Source: Desulfobacteraceae bacterium (lineage in GTDB: Bacteria > Desulfobacterota > Desulfobacteria > Desulfobacterales > Desulfobacteraceae). From it: a stretch of 31,919 bases of DNA. Positions within the stretch are counted from its first letter, which is position 1. Every line of letters begins with the position of its first letter. A model generated the notes under the pieces. It ran no database searches. It saw only the letters and a program-made list of their open reading frames with translations, and was not told where the DNA came from. The translations under genes were made by a program, and so were the position numbers. This document shows, piece after piece, positions 9,072-16,006 of the stretch. The DNA lies in NCBI GenBank assembly GCA_022712835.1, contig JAFLJU010000640.1:1-31919 (forward strand), in the 5' to 3' direction.

Positions 9072-9690
9072 ATTCCTCTTTTAAGGCATTTGCCGCTGTC
9101 AACGCATCTCTCTTTTCAAGCCAGAGGGATTCTATGATCCCATGGAGGATAGCCTCATGGCTTAATTCCACGATACCGAAAAGATCTGCCGGCACAAAAA
9201 AAGACAGGTTGCTTTGGATATTCCAAAGCCTGTTGTCAACGTTAAAGCCGCTGAGGCTAATCAGGTCCAATCCTTTTTCCAATGCCATTTCAGCACACAG
9301 AAGAATATTTTCAGAATTGCCGGAGCTTGAAATGGCAATCAAAAGATCTTTCGGCCTTACCAGTTTTTCAAGGGGGTGAAGATATACATTTTCATAGCCA
9401 AAATCATTGGCCATGCAGGTCATCAAAGACGCATCTCCCGGATAAAAAGACCGTGCACCGAGCTTGTTGAGCAGATCCTGGGACAGATGGGAACAAATGG
9501 CCGCACTTCCACCGTTGCCCACCCACCAGATGCTTGCGTCTTTCTCAATTGCGGTGTTTATCATATTGCCGCCAACACAGCAGCCTTCTTCCAAATCAAC
9601 TGATTCCATGCCCTTTCTGCAGTGTGAAGACAGAATCGTTGTATTTAATTTTTTTAACCAAGTATATGGATTGTGTTTATTAAAAATCAA
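9055..9690 (-). CDS. SIS-domain sugar-phosphate isomerase, GmhA-like
   Basis: The SIS phosphosugar-binding motifs GNGGSAA (58-64) and SSSGNSEN (121-128) are both present, along with an ANDFGYENV stretch typical of the sedoheptulose-7-phosphate isomerase GmhA group. Length is 211 aa. The start is a TTG at 9690 behind a strong AAGGAG; no other in-frame start precedes the SIS core sensibly. It sits between ptmE and legF in a nonulosonic acid operon, where a GmhA-type isomerase is not a standard step. It may supply a phosphosugar precursor for the GDP route or serve a second sugar such as a heptose. The fold is clear but the reaction is not. Confidence 0.75.
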   Translation of the reverse strand: MIFNKHNPYTWLKKLNTTILSSHCRKGMESVDLEEGCCVGGNMINTAIEKDASIWWVGNGGSAAICSHLSQDLLNKLGARSFYPGDASLMTCMANDFGYENVYLHPLEKLVRPKDLLIAISSSGNSENILLCAEMALEKGLDLISLSGFNVDNRLWNIQSNLSFFVPADLFGIVELSHEAILHGIIESLWLEKRDALTAANALKEECVNLV

Positions 9691-9722
9691 ACAGACTCCT
9701 TAAAAAATTGATTTGGGTCTTT

Positions 9723-10787
9723 CTACCCCCAGAATATTTCACCGTACTCCCCGTCAGCCGTTTCAAAATCTCTCTTGTGCCCGATGTCCATCCAGTATTC
9801 CCGGATCTGAAACACCACAGTTTTATGGTCTTTTTCCATCATTTTATCAAACAGGTGGGTCATATCAAAATATTGGTCATCCGGTATCAGATCAATCATG
9901 TCCGGTTGGAAAACATAGATGCCGCCGTTGACAAAAAATCGCTGAACAGGTTTTTCATCCAACCCCACCAGCCGGTTGCCTTCCTGTTTGATCACTCCAT
10001 AGGGAACCTGCATGTTGTATTCCCTAACACACATGGTTGCCATGGCATTGCTGAGCTTATTGTTATTAATATGAAATTCCAGCAGCTGCTTAAAGTCAAC
10101 CTTGGTCAGAAGATCCCCATTCATCACGATAAACGGCAGAGACGGTTTTTCAGGCAGCAGTTTAATGCTTCCGGCAGTGCCAAGTCGTTGTGTTTCCCTC
10201 AGGTATTCAATGCTGACACCCCATTTGGAACCGTTTCCAAAATATTTCTCGATCATATCGGCTTTATAATTAACTGAAATATAGAACGTATCAAACCCTT
10301 TGTTGATAAAACCCTCAAGAATCGTTTCAAGCAGAGGGGTTCCTCCGATCTTCAAAAGGGGCTTGGGGCAGTCTTCTGTTAAGGGTCGAAGCCTTGTGCC
10401 AAGGCCTCCAGCCATGAGGACAACAGGATTTTTATTTTTATTTTCCTTCAGGATATCCCTTAAAAACATGAGTTCAACAACCCGGCCGTCATGATCAACA
10501 ATGGGCAGCTGATTGATCACCTGCTCTTTCATGATCCTGTGCATGGTCTTTGGATCATCGTCAATGGAGGCGGTAAGGGGGGACACATAAAAGATACGCT
10601 TCACAGGTTCATCAAGGCTGATGCCCTTTAAGATACCCCTGCGGATATCACCGTCTGTAACCGTTCCAAGGAGCTTATGGTCAGCATCAACCACAACGGC
10701 AATCTGGAGCGCACTCTTGTCGATTACCGCAATGGTCTCTTTTATGCTGGTTTCAGGCCCGACCAATGTTTTTTTCCAATCTTTCAT
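9723..10787 (-). CDS. ptmE: CBS-domain sugar-1-phosphate nucleotidyltransferase, PtmE-like
   Basis: Residues ~5-117 contain a pair of CBS domains (GTVTDGDIRRGIL; LPIVDHDGRVVELMFLRDIL). They are followed by a nucleotidyltransferase with the signature LMAGGLGTRLRPLT at 124-137 and KPLLKIGGTPLL. This order matches Campylobacter PtmE, which makes GDP-glucosamine for the GDP-dependent legionaminate route. That subfamily match supports legionaminic acid rather than sialic acid. The ATG at 10787 overlaps the legG stop as ATGA and has a GGGAAG site. The longer frame from 10799 is unlikely. The CBS pair suggests control by adenine nucleotides, an inference from the domain family. Confidence 0.85.
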   Translation of the reverse strand: MKDWKKTLVGPETSIKETIAVIDKSALQIAVVVDADHKLLGTVTDGDIRRGILKGISLDEPVKRIFYVSPLTASIDDDPKTMHRIMKEQVINQLPIVDHDGRVVELMFLRDILKENKNKNPVVLMAGGLGTRLRPLTEDCPKPLLKIGGTPLLETILEGFINKGFDTFYISVNYKADMIEKYFGNGSKWGVSIEYLRETQRLGTAGSIKLLPEKPSLPFIVMNGDLLTKVDFKQLLEFHINNNKLSNAMATMCVREYNMQVPYGVIKQEGNRLVGLDEKPVQRFFVNGGIYVFQPDMIDLIPDDQYFDMTHLFDKMMEKDHKTVVFQIREYWMDIGHKRDFETADGEYGEIFWG

Positions 10788-11977
10788 TTTTCTTCCCATA
10801 TATCCCTGATGGTTGATTTGTATGTAATATCATAAAATTCTTTTTTTAGGATATCTTTTAAATCGGCCTTTTCCAATATTTCCTTAATCATTATTGAGGT
10901 GCCGGGTTTTTCAAAGGGAAGGGTCATGTCGGCCAGATTTGAGTGAAACGCTTTATTCTGTACTTTTTTCAAAGCCGCCAGTATGGATCTTTTAGAAGGA
11001 TCACAGTCAAGAATACTTTGAACCCTGAGCCTTCCCTTCTGACGGTCTCCGATATTGATTGTCGGAATTTTAAGGGCCGGTGCTTCAAGTATACCGCTGG
11101 AAGAGTTTCCAATGACTGCGTCACAAAATTTCATGGCAGACAGATATCTTCGGTATCCAAGAGAGTGTATCACAAAACATTTACCAGGGTTCCTCTTTTG
11201 ATAGGCATCCTGCATTTGGTTGATCACCCTGCCGCCGGTATCTGCATTGGATCCGGTGAAAATAACTTTATGGTCCGGATAGGTATCCAATGCAGCCAGA
11301 ACCGCTGCAAATTGCTCTTCAAAAGTGTTTTTTTCCAGGGTCGTGGGATGGAAGGTGACAAGGAAAAACGGCTTTTCCAGTTTGAAATCCATTGACGTTT
11401 CAAGATCTTTTCGTGCCATGAGCGGCAACCGTCTGATATTTTCAACCCCCAGGGCTCCCACATCATAAACATGTCCGGGTTGCTCTCCCATCTGGATAAT
11501 TCTGTGTCTGTACACCTCGCAACAGGGGAAATGGAGGTGGGCCATCTTGGTGATACTTTGGCGGAAGGCCTCATCGATGGCCCCTTGTGTCGTTTCTCCC
11601 CCGTGGATATGGGCAATTGGAATGCAAGACACCTGGGCTGCCACTGCACAGCAAAAGGCTTCGAACCGGTCACCCAGAATGACCACTATATCCGGCGCTT
11701 GTTCAGCAAAAAATTTTCCATATTCAGAAATGGCAATGCCCATGGAATGGCAGATGCCCTTTGAAGAATCATCTGTAAGATCGATATCCACACATTTATC
11801 AGGCGCAAATCCGTCCCCATATATTTCTTTGATAGTCATTCCCTGGTCCGAAACTAGGTGGGTCCCGCTGACAAGCAATTGCAATGCAAGCTCAGGGCTT
11901 TCATGAATTTTTCCTATCAGATTTTTCAAAAGACCATATTCCGCCCGGGTGGACGTATATACGCATATTTTACGCAT
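10784..11977 (-). CDS. legG: NDP-N-acetyl-sugar hydrolase/2-epimerase
   Basis: This NeuC/LegG-family enzyme removes the nucleotide and epimerises C2 to release the free hexosamine that condenses with pyruvate. The N-terminus CVYTSTRAEYGLLK, the VILGDRFEAF motif, IAHIHGGETTQGAIDEAFRQ and the UDP-site motif GNSSSGILEAP are all present, with the normal length of 397 aa. The ATG at 11977 overlaps the legI stop by 8 nt (ATGCGTAA). A TTG one codon upstream is less likely. The gene ends in an ATGA overlap with ptmE. Confidence 0.87.
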   Translation of the reverse strand: MRKICVYTSTRAEYGLLKNLIGKIHESPELALQLLVSGTHLVSDQGMTIKEIYGDGFAPDKCVDIDLTDDSSKGICHSMGIAISEYGKFFAEQAPDIVVILGDRFEAFCCAVAAQVSCIPIAHIHGGETTQGAIDEAFRQSITKMAHLHFPCCEVYRHRIIQMGEQPGHVYDVGALGVENIRRLPLMARKDLETSMDFKLEKPFFLVTFHPTTLEKNTFEEQFAAVLAALDTYPDHKVIFTGSNADTGGRVINQMQDAYQKRNPGKCFVIHSLGYRRYLSAMKFCDAVIGNSSSGILEAPALKIPTINIGDRQKGRLRVQSILDCDPSKRSILAALKKVQNKAFHSNLADMTLPFEKPGTSIMIKEILEKADLKDILKKEFYDITYKSTIRDIWEEK

Positions 11978-12983
11978 CAATCATATCATCTTTTTTATAA
12001 TTTTTTGTTGCGCACCGACCAATGATTTCATCCCATTTCATGGGGCTTATTCCGTTCCCCGGCCTTTTTGCCATCAGATTGTCCCTGGTAAATGTGTCCC
12101 CGACAGCAATGCTACATGCCGCCACAATGCTTTTACGGGCAATGTAAATATTTTTTTCTTCTGATTGGCTTGGTCTTTTTATTCCATTACCAAGGGCCAT
12201 TTCAATATTTCTGACAGCCCTGACCATCCGGGCCAACTCATCCGATGAAAGGGAGGCCTTGTGGTCCGGGCCGGGCAGGTTCTTATCCAGGGTAAAATGT
12301 TTCTCAATCATTACAGCTCCCATGGCAACTGCGGCAATGGGAATCTCAATACCTTTTGTATGATCGGAATAGCCGATCTTAACCCCGGGGAAGGCCTCCT
12401 TTATGGTTTGCATGGCCCTAAGATTCACATCCTGCATGGGGGTTGGGTATTCCGTATTGCAATGGAGGACGGTTATCTTGCTCAGTGAAAGTCCAGCAGT
12501 TGTAAATACAGAAAACACCGCCTTAATTTCCTGAAGATCCGCCATGCCCGTTGATAGGATTATCTCCTGTCCAAAGGAGGCGATCTTCCTTAAATAGGGC
12601 AAATTGGTAATTTCCCCGGAAGGAATTTTCCATTTGTTGATTCCGATCTTCTTGAGCAGGTCAATGGCGGTCAGGTCAAAGGGGGTTGATAAAAATTCAA
12701 TCCCATGATCTTTGCAGGTTTCGATCAGCTCCAGGTGTGACGCATAAGAGAGTTCCAGCTTTTCCAACATCTCAAATTGTGTTTCATTCGGACCCGATGA
12801 TTTTATCTGGTAATCGGCTTTGACGGCATCTTTTCTGACCAGGGTGTCTGCGCTGAAAGTTTGGAATTTTACGGCATCAGCGCCCGCAGCGGCCGCTGCC
12901 TTTACCATTTCTTTGGCCCGGTCAAGGGACCCGTTGTGGTTTACCCCGGCTTCCGCTATGATGAATACTGGTTCAGAAACCAT
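11970..12983 (-). CDS. legI: legionaminate/N-acetylneuraminate synthase
   Basis: NeuB-family enzymes condense the free hexosamine with phosphoenolpyruvate to make the nine-carbon acid. The signature AEAGVNHNG is at residues 10-18. Further conserved parts are VKFQTF, STPFD, KIPSGEITN, GYSDHT and IEKHFTLD. The C-terminal ~60 residues form the antifreeze-like SAF domain (ARKSIVAACSI to IGRCATKNY). Full length at 337 aa. The start ATG lies inside the legH end with a GGGAG site. The neighbours favour the LegI role; the protein alone could equally be NeuB. Confidence 0.87.
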   Translation of the reverse strand: MVSEPVFIIAEAGVNHNGSLDRAKEMVKAAAAAGADAVKFQTFSADTLVRKDAVKADYQIKSSGPNETQFEMLEKLELSYASHLELIETCKDHGIEFLSTPFDLTAIDLLKKIGINKWKIPSGEITNLPYLRKIASFGQEIILSTGMADLQEIKAVFSVFTTAGLSLSKITVLHCNTEYPTPMQDVNLRAMQTIKEAFPGVKIGYSDHTKGIEIPIAAVAMGAVMIEKHFTLDKNLPGPDHKASLSSDELARMVRAVRNIEMALGNGIKRPSQSEEKNIYIARKSIVAACSIAVGDTFTRDNLMAKRPGNGISPMKWDEIIGRCATKNYKKDDMIDA

Positions 12984-13596
12984 GATTCTCCCTTATGGTC
13001 TGCCCGTCACTTTCGCTGCACACAAGGCTTCCTGCCTTAAAAAACAAATTGTCAGGAAACCTGGCCCCCTGGACAATGGTGACATTGGACCCCACGAAAC
13101 TGCCGGAACCGATCCCCGTCTCCCCGTTGAGCACGGCACCTGTGGAGATATGGGTATGGTCCCCGATTATTGCATCATGTTCCACAAGGCATTTGGTGTT
13201 TAAAATACAGTTTCTCCCGATTCTTGCACCGGCATTTACCAATGCCTGGTGCATGACGATGGTCCCTTCACCCAAACTTGCATGGATTGAAACATGGGCC
13301 AGGGAGGAAACCACCGCCGGCAAGGCAAACCCAAGCTTTTTCAACTGATGAAAAATTTTTTGCCTAAGCATGGAAGATCCCATCTGACCGATGGTTATCA
13401 AAGCATATTCATACCTGGTTTTTAACTTTTCAAGATCCCCATCACAGCCTAAAACCGGATAACCCAGGATAGATTTATTTTTCCCGGGCTGCTCCACAAT
13501 GCCTGCAATCTTAAATTCCCGAGCGCTTTCAATAACATCGATGCAGGAGCGGCAATGGCCGCCGCCGCCGATAAGAACTATCTCCCTCCTATACAT
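12973..13596 (-). CDS. legH: left-handed beta-helix acetyltransferase, PglD/NeuD/LegH family
   Basis: A small Rossmann domain (EIVLIGGGGHCRSCIDVI, residues 5-22) is followed by hexapeptide repeats at ~95-190 (VSIHASLGEGTIVMHQALV, ARIGRNCILNTKCLVEHDA, IGSGSFVGSNVTIVQGA). His140 in VEHDA fits the catalytic histidine of PglD-type enzymes. They acetylate the C4 amino group made by the LegC-type aminotransferase immediately upstream. The ATG at 13596 has a GAGG site and overlaps the legC stop by 8 nt, so it is preferred over the GTG at 13608. Length is 207 aa. Confidence 0.83.
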   Translation of the reverse strand: MYRREIVLIGGGGHCRSCIDVIESAREFKIAGIVEQPGKNKSILGYPVLGCDGDLEKLKTRYEYALITIGQMGSSMLRQKIFHQLKKLGFALPAVVSSLAHVSIHASLGEGTIVMHQALVNAGARIGRNCILNTKCLVEHDAIIGDHTHISTGAVLNGETGIGSGSFVGSNVTIVQGARFPDNLFFKAGSLVCSESDGQTIRENHGF

Positions 13597-14737
13597 TGAT
13601 CCTCGCACTGCTCGGCAGGTTTACAATCCGTTTTGCAAGCCACCTGGCATTTTTCAAATCGTCTTTCTGGCAGTGTTTATACATGGGAAGATCCGGCATG
13701 AGCTGCCAGGCAGGCCGGGTCGCAATGCCGGATTCATTTGTTTTTGCCAAAAACTCGTCCCGTTGTCGTTGATCCGCTGTCATCACCGCATTCAGCCAAT
13801 AGTTGCTGGTGCACCCTTGGGGCTCTGTAACAAATTTCCCCCACCCGGCTTCCCTGAAAAAAATCTCGTAGGCCCTAGCTAATTCTCGTTTGTCCTTAAG
13901 GATACTCTCCAATTGCCCAAGCTGGGCACATGCAAGGGAAGCGTTTAAATTGGGCATCCGGAAATTATACCCGATTTCGTCGTGGGAAAACTCCCACTTA
14001 TGCTTTACCTTGGCCGTGCTGGTCAAATGTTTGGCCCTTTGTGCAAGATTGCTATCATTTGTGACAATGGCACCGCCCCCGCCGCAGGTAATGGTTTTGT
14101 TCCCGTTAAAACTCAAAACCCCCAGAGTGCCAAAGGTGGCGCAATGTTGTGTTGAAATCCTTGACCCAAGGGATTCGGCCGCATCTTCAACAACGCTGAT
14201 CTCCCAATGATCTGCCAGTTCCATTATCTGTTTCATCCGGCAGGGATGGCCAAAAGTATGCATGGGAACAATGGCTGCAATCTTCCGGCCGCTGATTTTG
14301 TTAATGGTTCCCCGGGGTTTTTTCCGGGCTGTCTGTTCCAGGAATCGTTCAAGGGCATCCGGGCACAGGCCAAGGGTTTCCCTGTCTACATCGACAAACA
14401 CAGGCACGGCATTATTATGGGCAATGGCATTGACCGTTGCCACAAAGGTGAGGGGCTGGGTGATGACCTCATCCCCGTTTCCGACGCCAGCAAGTTTCAA
14501 GGCCACCTGGAGGGCGGCAGTTCCGTTGACCGTGGCAACGGCATGGCCGGTTCCCAGGTAGGATACAAGTTCTCGTTCAAACCTGTCCACATATTCACCA
14601 ACACTGGAAACAAAGGTTGAGTCAATGGAATCCAGCACATATTGCCGGTCTATTTCCTTGAACCTAGGTTCATGGAGCGAGATCAAATCCTTAGTCTGAT
14701 ACCAGTCCCGAATAAAATTGATAAGATCGCTATACAT
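13589..14737 (-). CDS. legC: PLP-dependent sugar aminotransferase
   Basis: This is a DegT/DnrJ/EryC1-family aminotransferase acting on a 4-keto-6-deoxy nucleotide sugar. The predicted Schiff-base lysine is K214 in SFNGNKTITCGGGGA. The phosphate-site NGTAALQVAL (71-80) and VEDAAESLG (183-191) motifs are intact. At 382 aa with an N-terminal YVLDSIDSTFVSSVGEYVDRFE segment it fits the LegC subgroup. The ATG at 14737 overlaps the legB stop by 8 nt. The upstream extension from 14791 lies inside legB and is unlikely. Confidence 0.87.
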   Translation of the reverse strand: MYSDLINFIRDWYQTKDLISLHEPRFKEIDRQYVLDSIDSTFVSSVGEYVDRFERELVSYLGTGHAVATVNGTAALQVALKLAGVGNGDEVITQPLTFVATVNAIAHNNAVPVFVDVDRETLGLCPDALERFLEQTARKKPRGTINKISGRKIAAIVPMHTFGHPCRMKQIMELADHWEISVVEDAAESLGSRISTQHCATFGTLGVLSFNGNKTITCGGGGAIVTNDSNLAQRAKHLTSTAKVKHKWEFSHDEIGYNFRMPNLNASLACAQLGQLESILKDKRELARAYEIFFREAGWGKFVTEPQGCTSNYWLNAVMTADQRQRDEFLAKTNESGIATRPAWQLMPDLPMYKHCQKDDLKNARWLAKRIVNLPSSARINV

Positions 14738-15737
14738 TGTAGATCTCTGTTTTATAGCGGGACAAGTTTTTCGGGTCTGCAAACCAGTCAATTGTCCGGA
14801 TTAATCCATTTTCCAGGGAATACTCCGGAATAAACCCGGTGAGATGCTTTATTTTGGTATTATCGCAGCAAAGTCGAAACACCTCGGAATCTTTGGGGCG
14901 CAGTCTTTGGTCATCAACAATGAATTCAACCTCTGACTTCATTATTTTTTTAATCAGGTTCAGGGTATCTGCCACGGAGGTCTCAACACCTGTTCCGATG
15001 TTAACCACCTCTCCTATGGTCTTGTCCGATTGGGCCAGGGCCAGGAACCCCCTGCAGGTATCCAGAACATAATTAAAATCCCGGGTGGGAGAAACATCTC
15101 CCAATTTGATCTGTTTTTTTCCGCCAGCGATTTGCCCGATGATAGTGGGGATAACAGCCCGGGCACTTTGACGGGGGCCGTAGGTGTTAAAGGGCCTTGC
15201 AATAGTCACGGGCAATCCGAATGAAAGGTAAAAACTTATAGCCATCTGATCGGCCCCGATTTTGCTGGCCGAATAGGGAGACTGGGGCTGAAACGGATGT
15301 TTTTCATCAATGGGGACATATTGGGCCGTGCCGTAGACCTCGGAGGTTGAAGTATGAATCACCCGTTCACACCTGTTCTCTTTGGCCGCCTGGCAGATAT
15401 TCAAGGTACCTTTGACATTGGTGTCCACATAGCTGTCCGGTGCAATATAGGAATAGGGAATGGCAATCAAGGCTGCCAAATGGAAAATAAAATCCACCTG
15501 TCTTGTAATTTCCTTGCAGAAATGGGGATCCCGCACATCACCGGATATGACCTCAATCTCCTTTAGGCAGTCCAGATCCTCCAGCCATCCCCAGGAATTA
15601 AAAGAATTATAATAAGAAAGCGCCTTTACATTGGCGCCGGAGGCTACCAGCATCTCAACTAGATGGGACCCGATAAACCCGTCTGCGCCGGTAACTAATA
15701 TGTTTTTGTTTTTCAATTCCAATGACCTTTTCCCCAT
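14730..15737 (-). CDS. legB: NAD-dependent NDP-sugar 4,6-dehydratase
   Basis: This extended short-chain dehydrogenase/reductase carries VTGADGFIGSHL (15-26), the HLAALIAIPYSY segment, TSTSEVYGTA and the YSASK catalytic pair. It begins the pathway by making the 4-keto-6-deoxy sugar. Its sequence resembles LegB/PtmB-like dehydratases rather than UDP-inverting PseB, which argues against pseudaminic acid. Length is 335 aa from the ATG at 15737, which has only a weak ribosome site. A TTG at 15716 behind AAAAGG, or the GTG at 15791, are alternatives. It is the first gene of the minus-strand operon that continues to legF and probably to 1397. Confidence 0.85.
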   Translation of the reverse strand: MGKRSLELKNKNILVTGADGFIGSHLVEMLVASGANVKALSYYNSFNSWGWLEDLDCLKEIEVISGDVRDPHFCKEITRQVDFIFHLAALIAIPYSYIAPDSYVDTNVKGTLNICQAAKENRCERVIHTSTSEVYGTAQYVPIDEKHPFQPQSPYSASKIGADQMAISFYLSFGLPVTIARPFNTYGPRQSARAVIPTIIGQIAGGKKQIKLGDVSPTRDFNYVLDTCRGFLALAQSDKTIGEVVNIGTGVETSVADTLNLIKKIMKSEVEFIVDDQRLRPKDSEVFRLCCDNTKIKHLTGFIPEYSLENGLIRTIDWFADPKNLSRYKTEIYNV

Positions 15738-15846
15738 ATAATTTATGTCTGTCTGAATCCTTGGAGGGAGGCATCCTGGGTTGCCCACCAACGACCTGTT
15801 TCATAGATTTAGTTGTAAGGGTTTTTTGCATATTTTTCAACATATT

Positions 15847-15874
15847 ATTATCAAAGAGGTCTATGCATGGACAA
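15847..15874 (-). promoter_or_regulatory. candidate sigma70-like promoter for the legB operon
   Basis: On the minus strand TTGTCC (15869-15874) and GATAAT (15847-15852) are separated by 16 nt, about 110 nt upstream of legB. They match the housekeeping consensus at 4 of 6 and 5 of 6. No sigma28- or sigma54-type site was found in this gap. This is a weak call from consensus alone. Confidence 0.3.
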
Positions 15875-15933
15875 CCACTGGAACGTTTGCAGATTTCCCC
15901 TTTTCCCATGAGGGTCTATCCCCAAACCAAATA

Positions 15934-15970
15934 AACATGGGCGGTAGCTATTACAGCTACCGCCCATGTT
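15934..15970 (-). terminator. flagellin gene terminator hairpin
   Basis: A perfect 16-bp stem (15934-15949 with 15955-15970) and a 5-nt loop begin 36 nt after the flagellin stop. On the minus strand it is followed by a moderately T-rich tract. It should separate the abundant flagellin transcript from the legB operon. Confidence 0.85.
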
Positions 15971-16006
15971 CTAACGACTACCTATCTACCTATGGTTCAG
16001 TAAAGT

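Noticed and set aside
9708..10277. 189-aa plus-strand frame opposite ptmE
   Set aside because: It is a shadow of ptmE, with no recognisable motif and no ribosome site.
8367..15737. Pseudaminic acid or plain sialic acid operon
   Set aside because: No PseB-, PseH- or PseG-type protein is seen. The PtmE-type CBS nucleotidyltransferase, LegB-type dehydratase and NeuC/LegG epimerase point to legionaminate, although the exact sugar is not proven.
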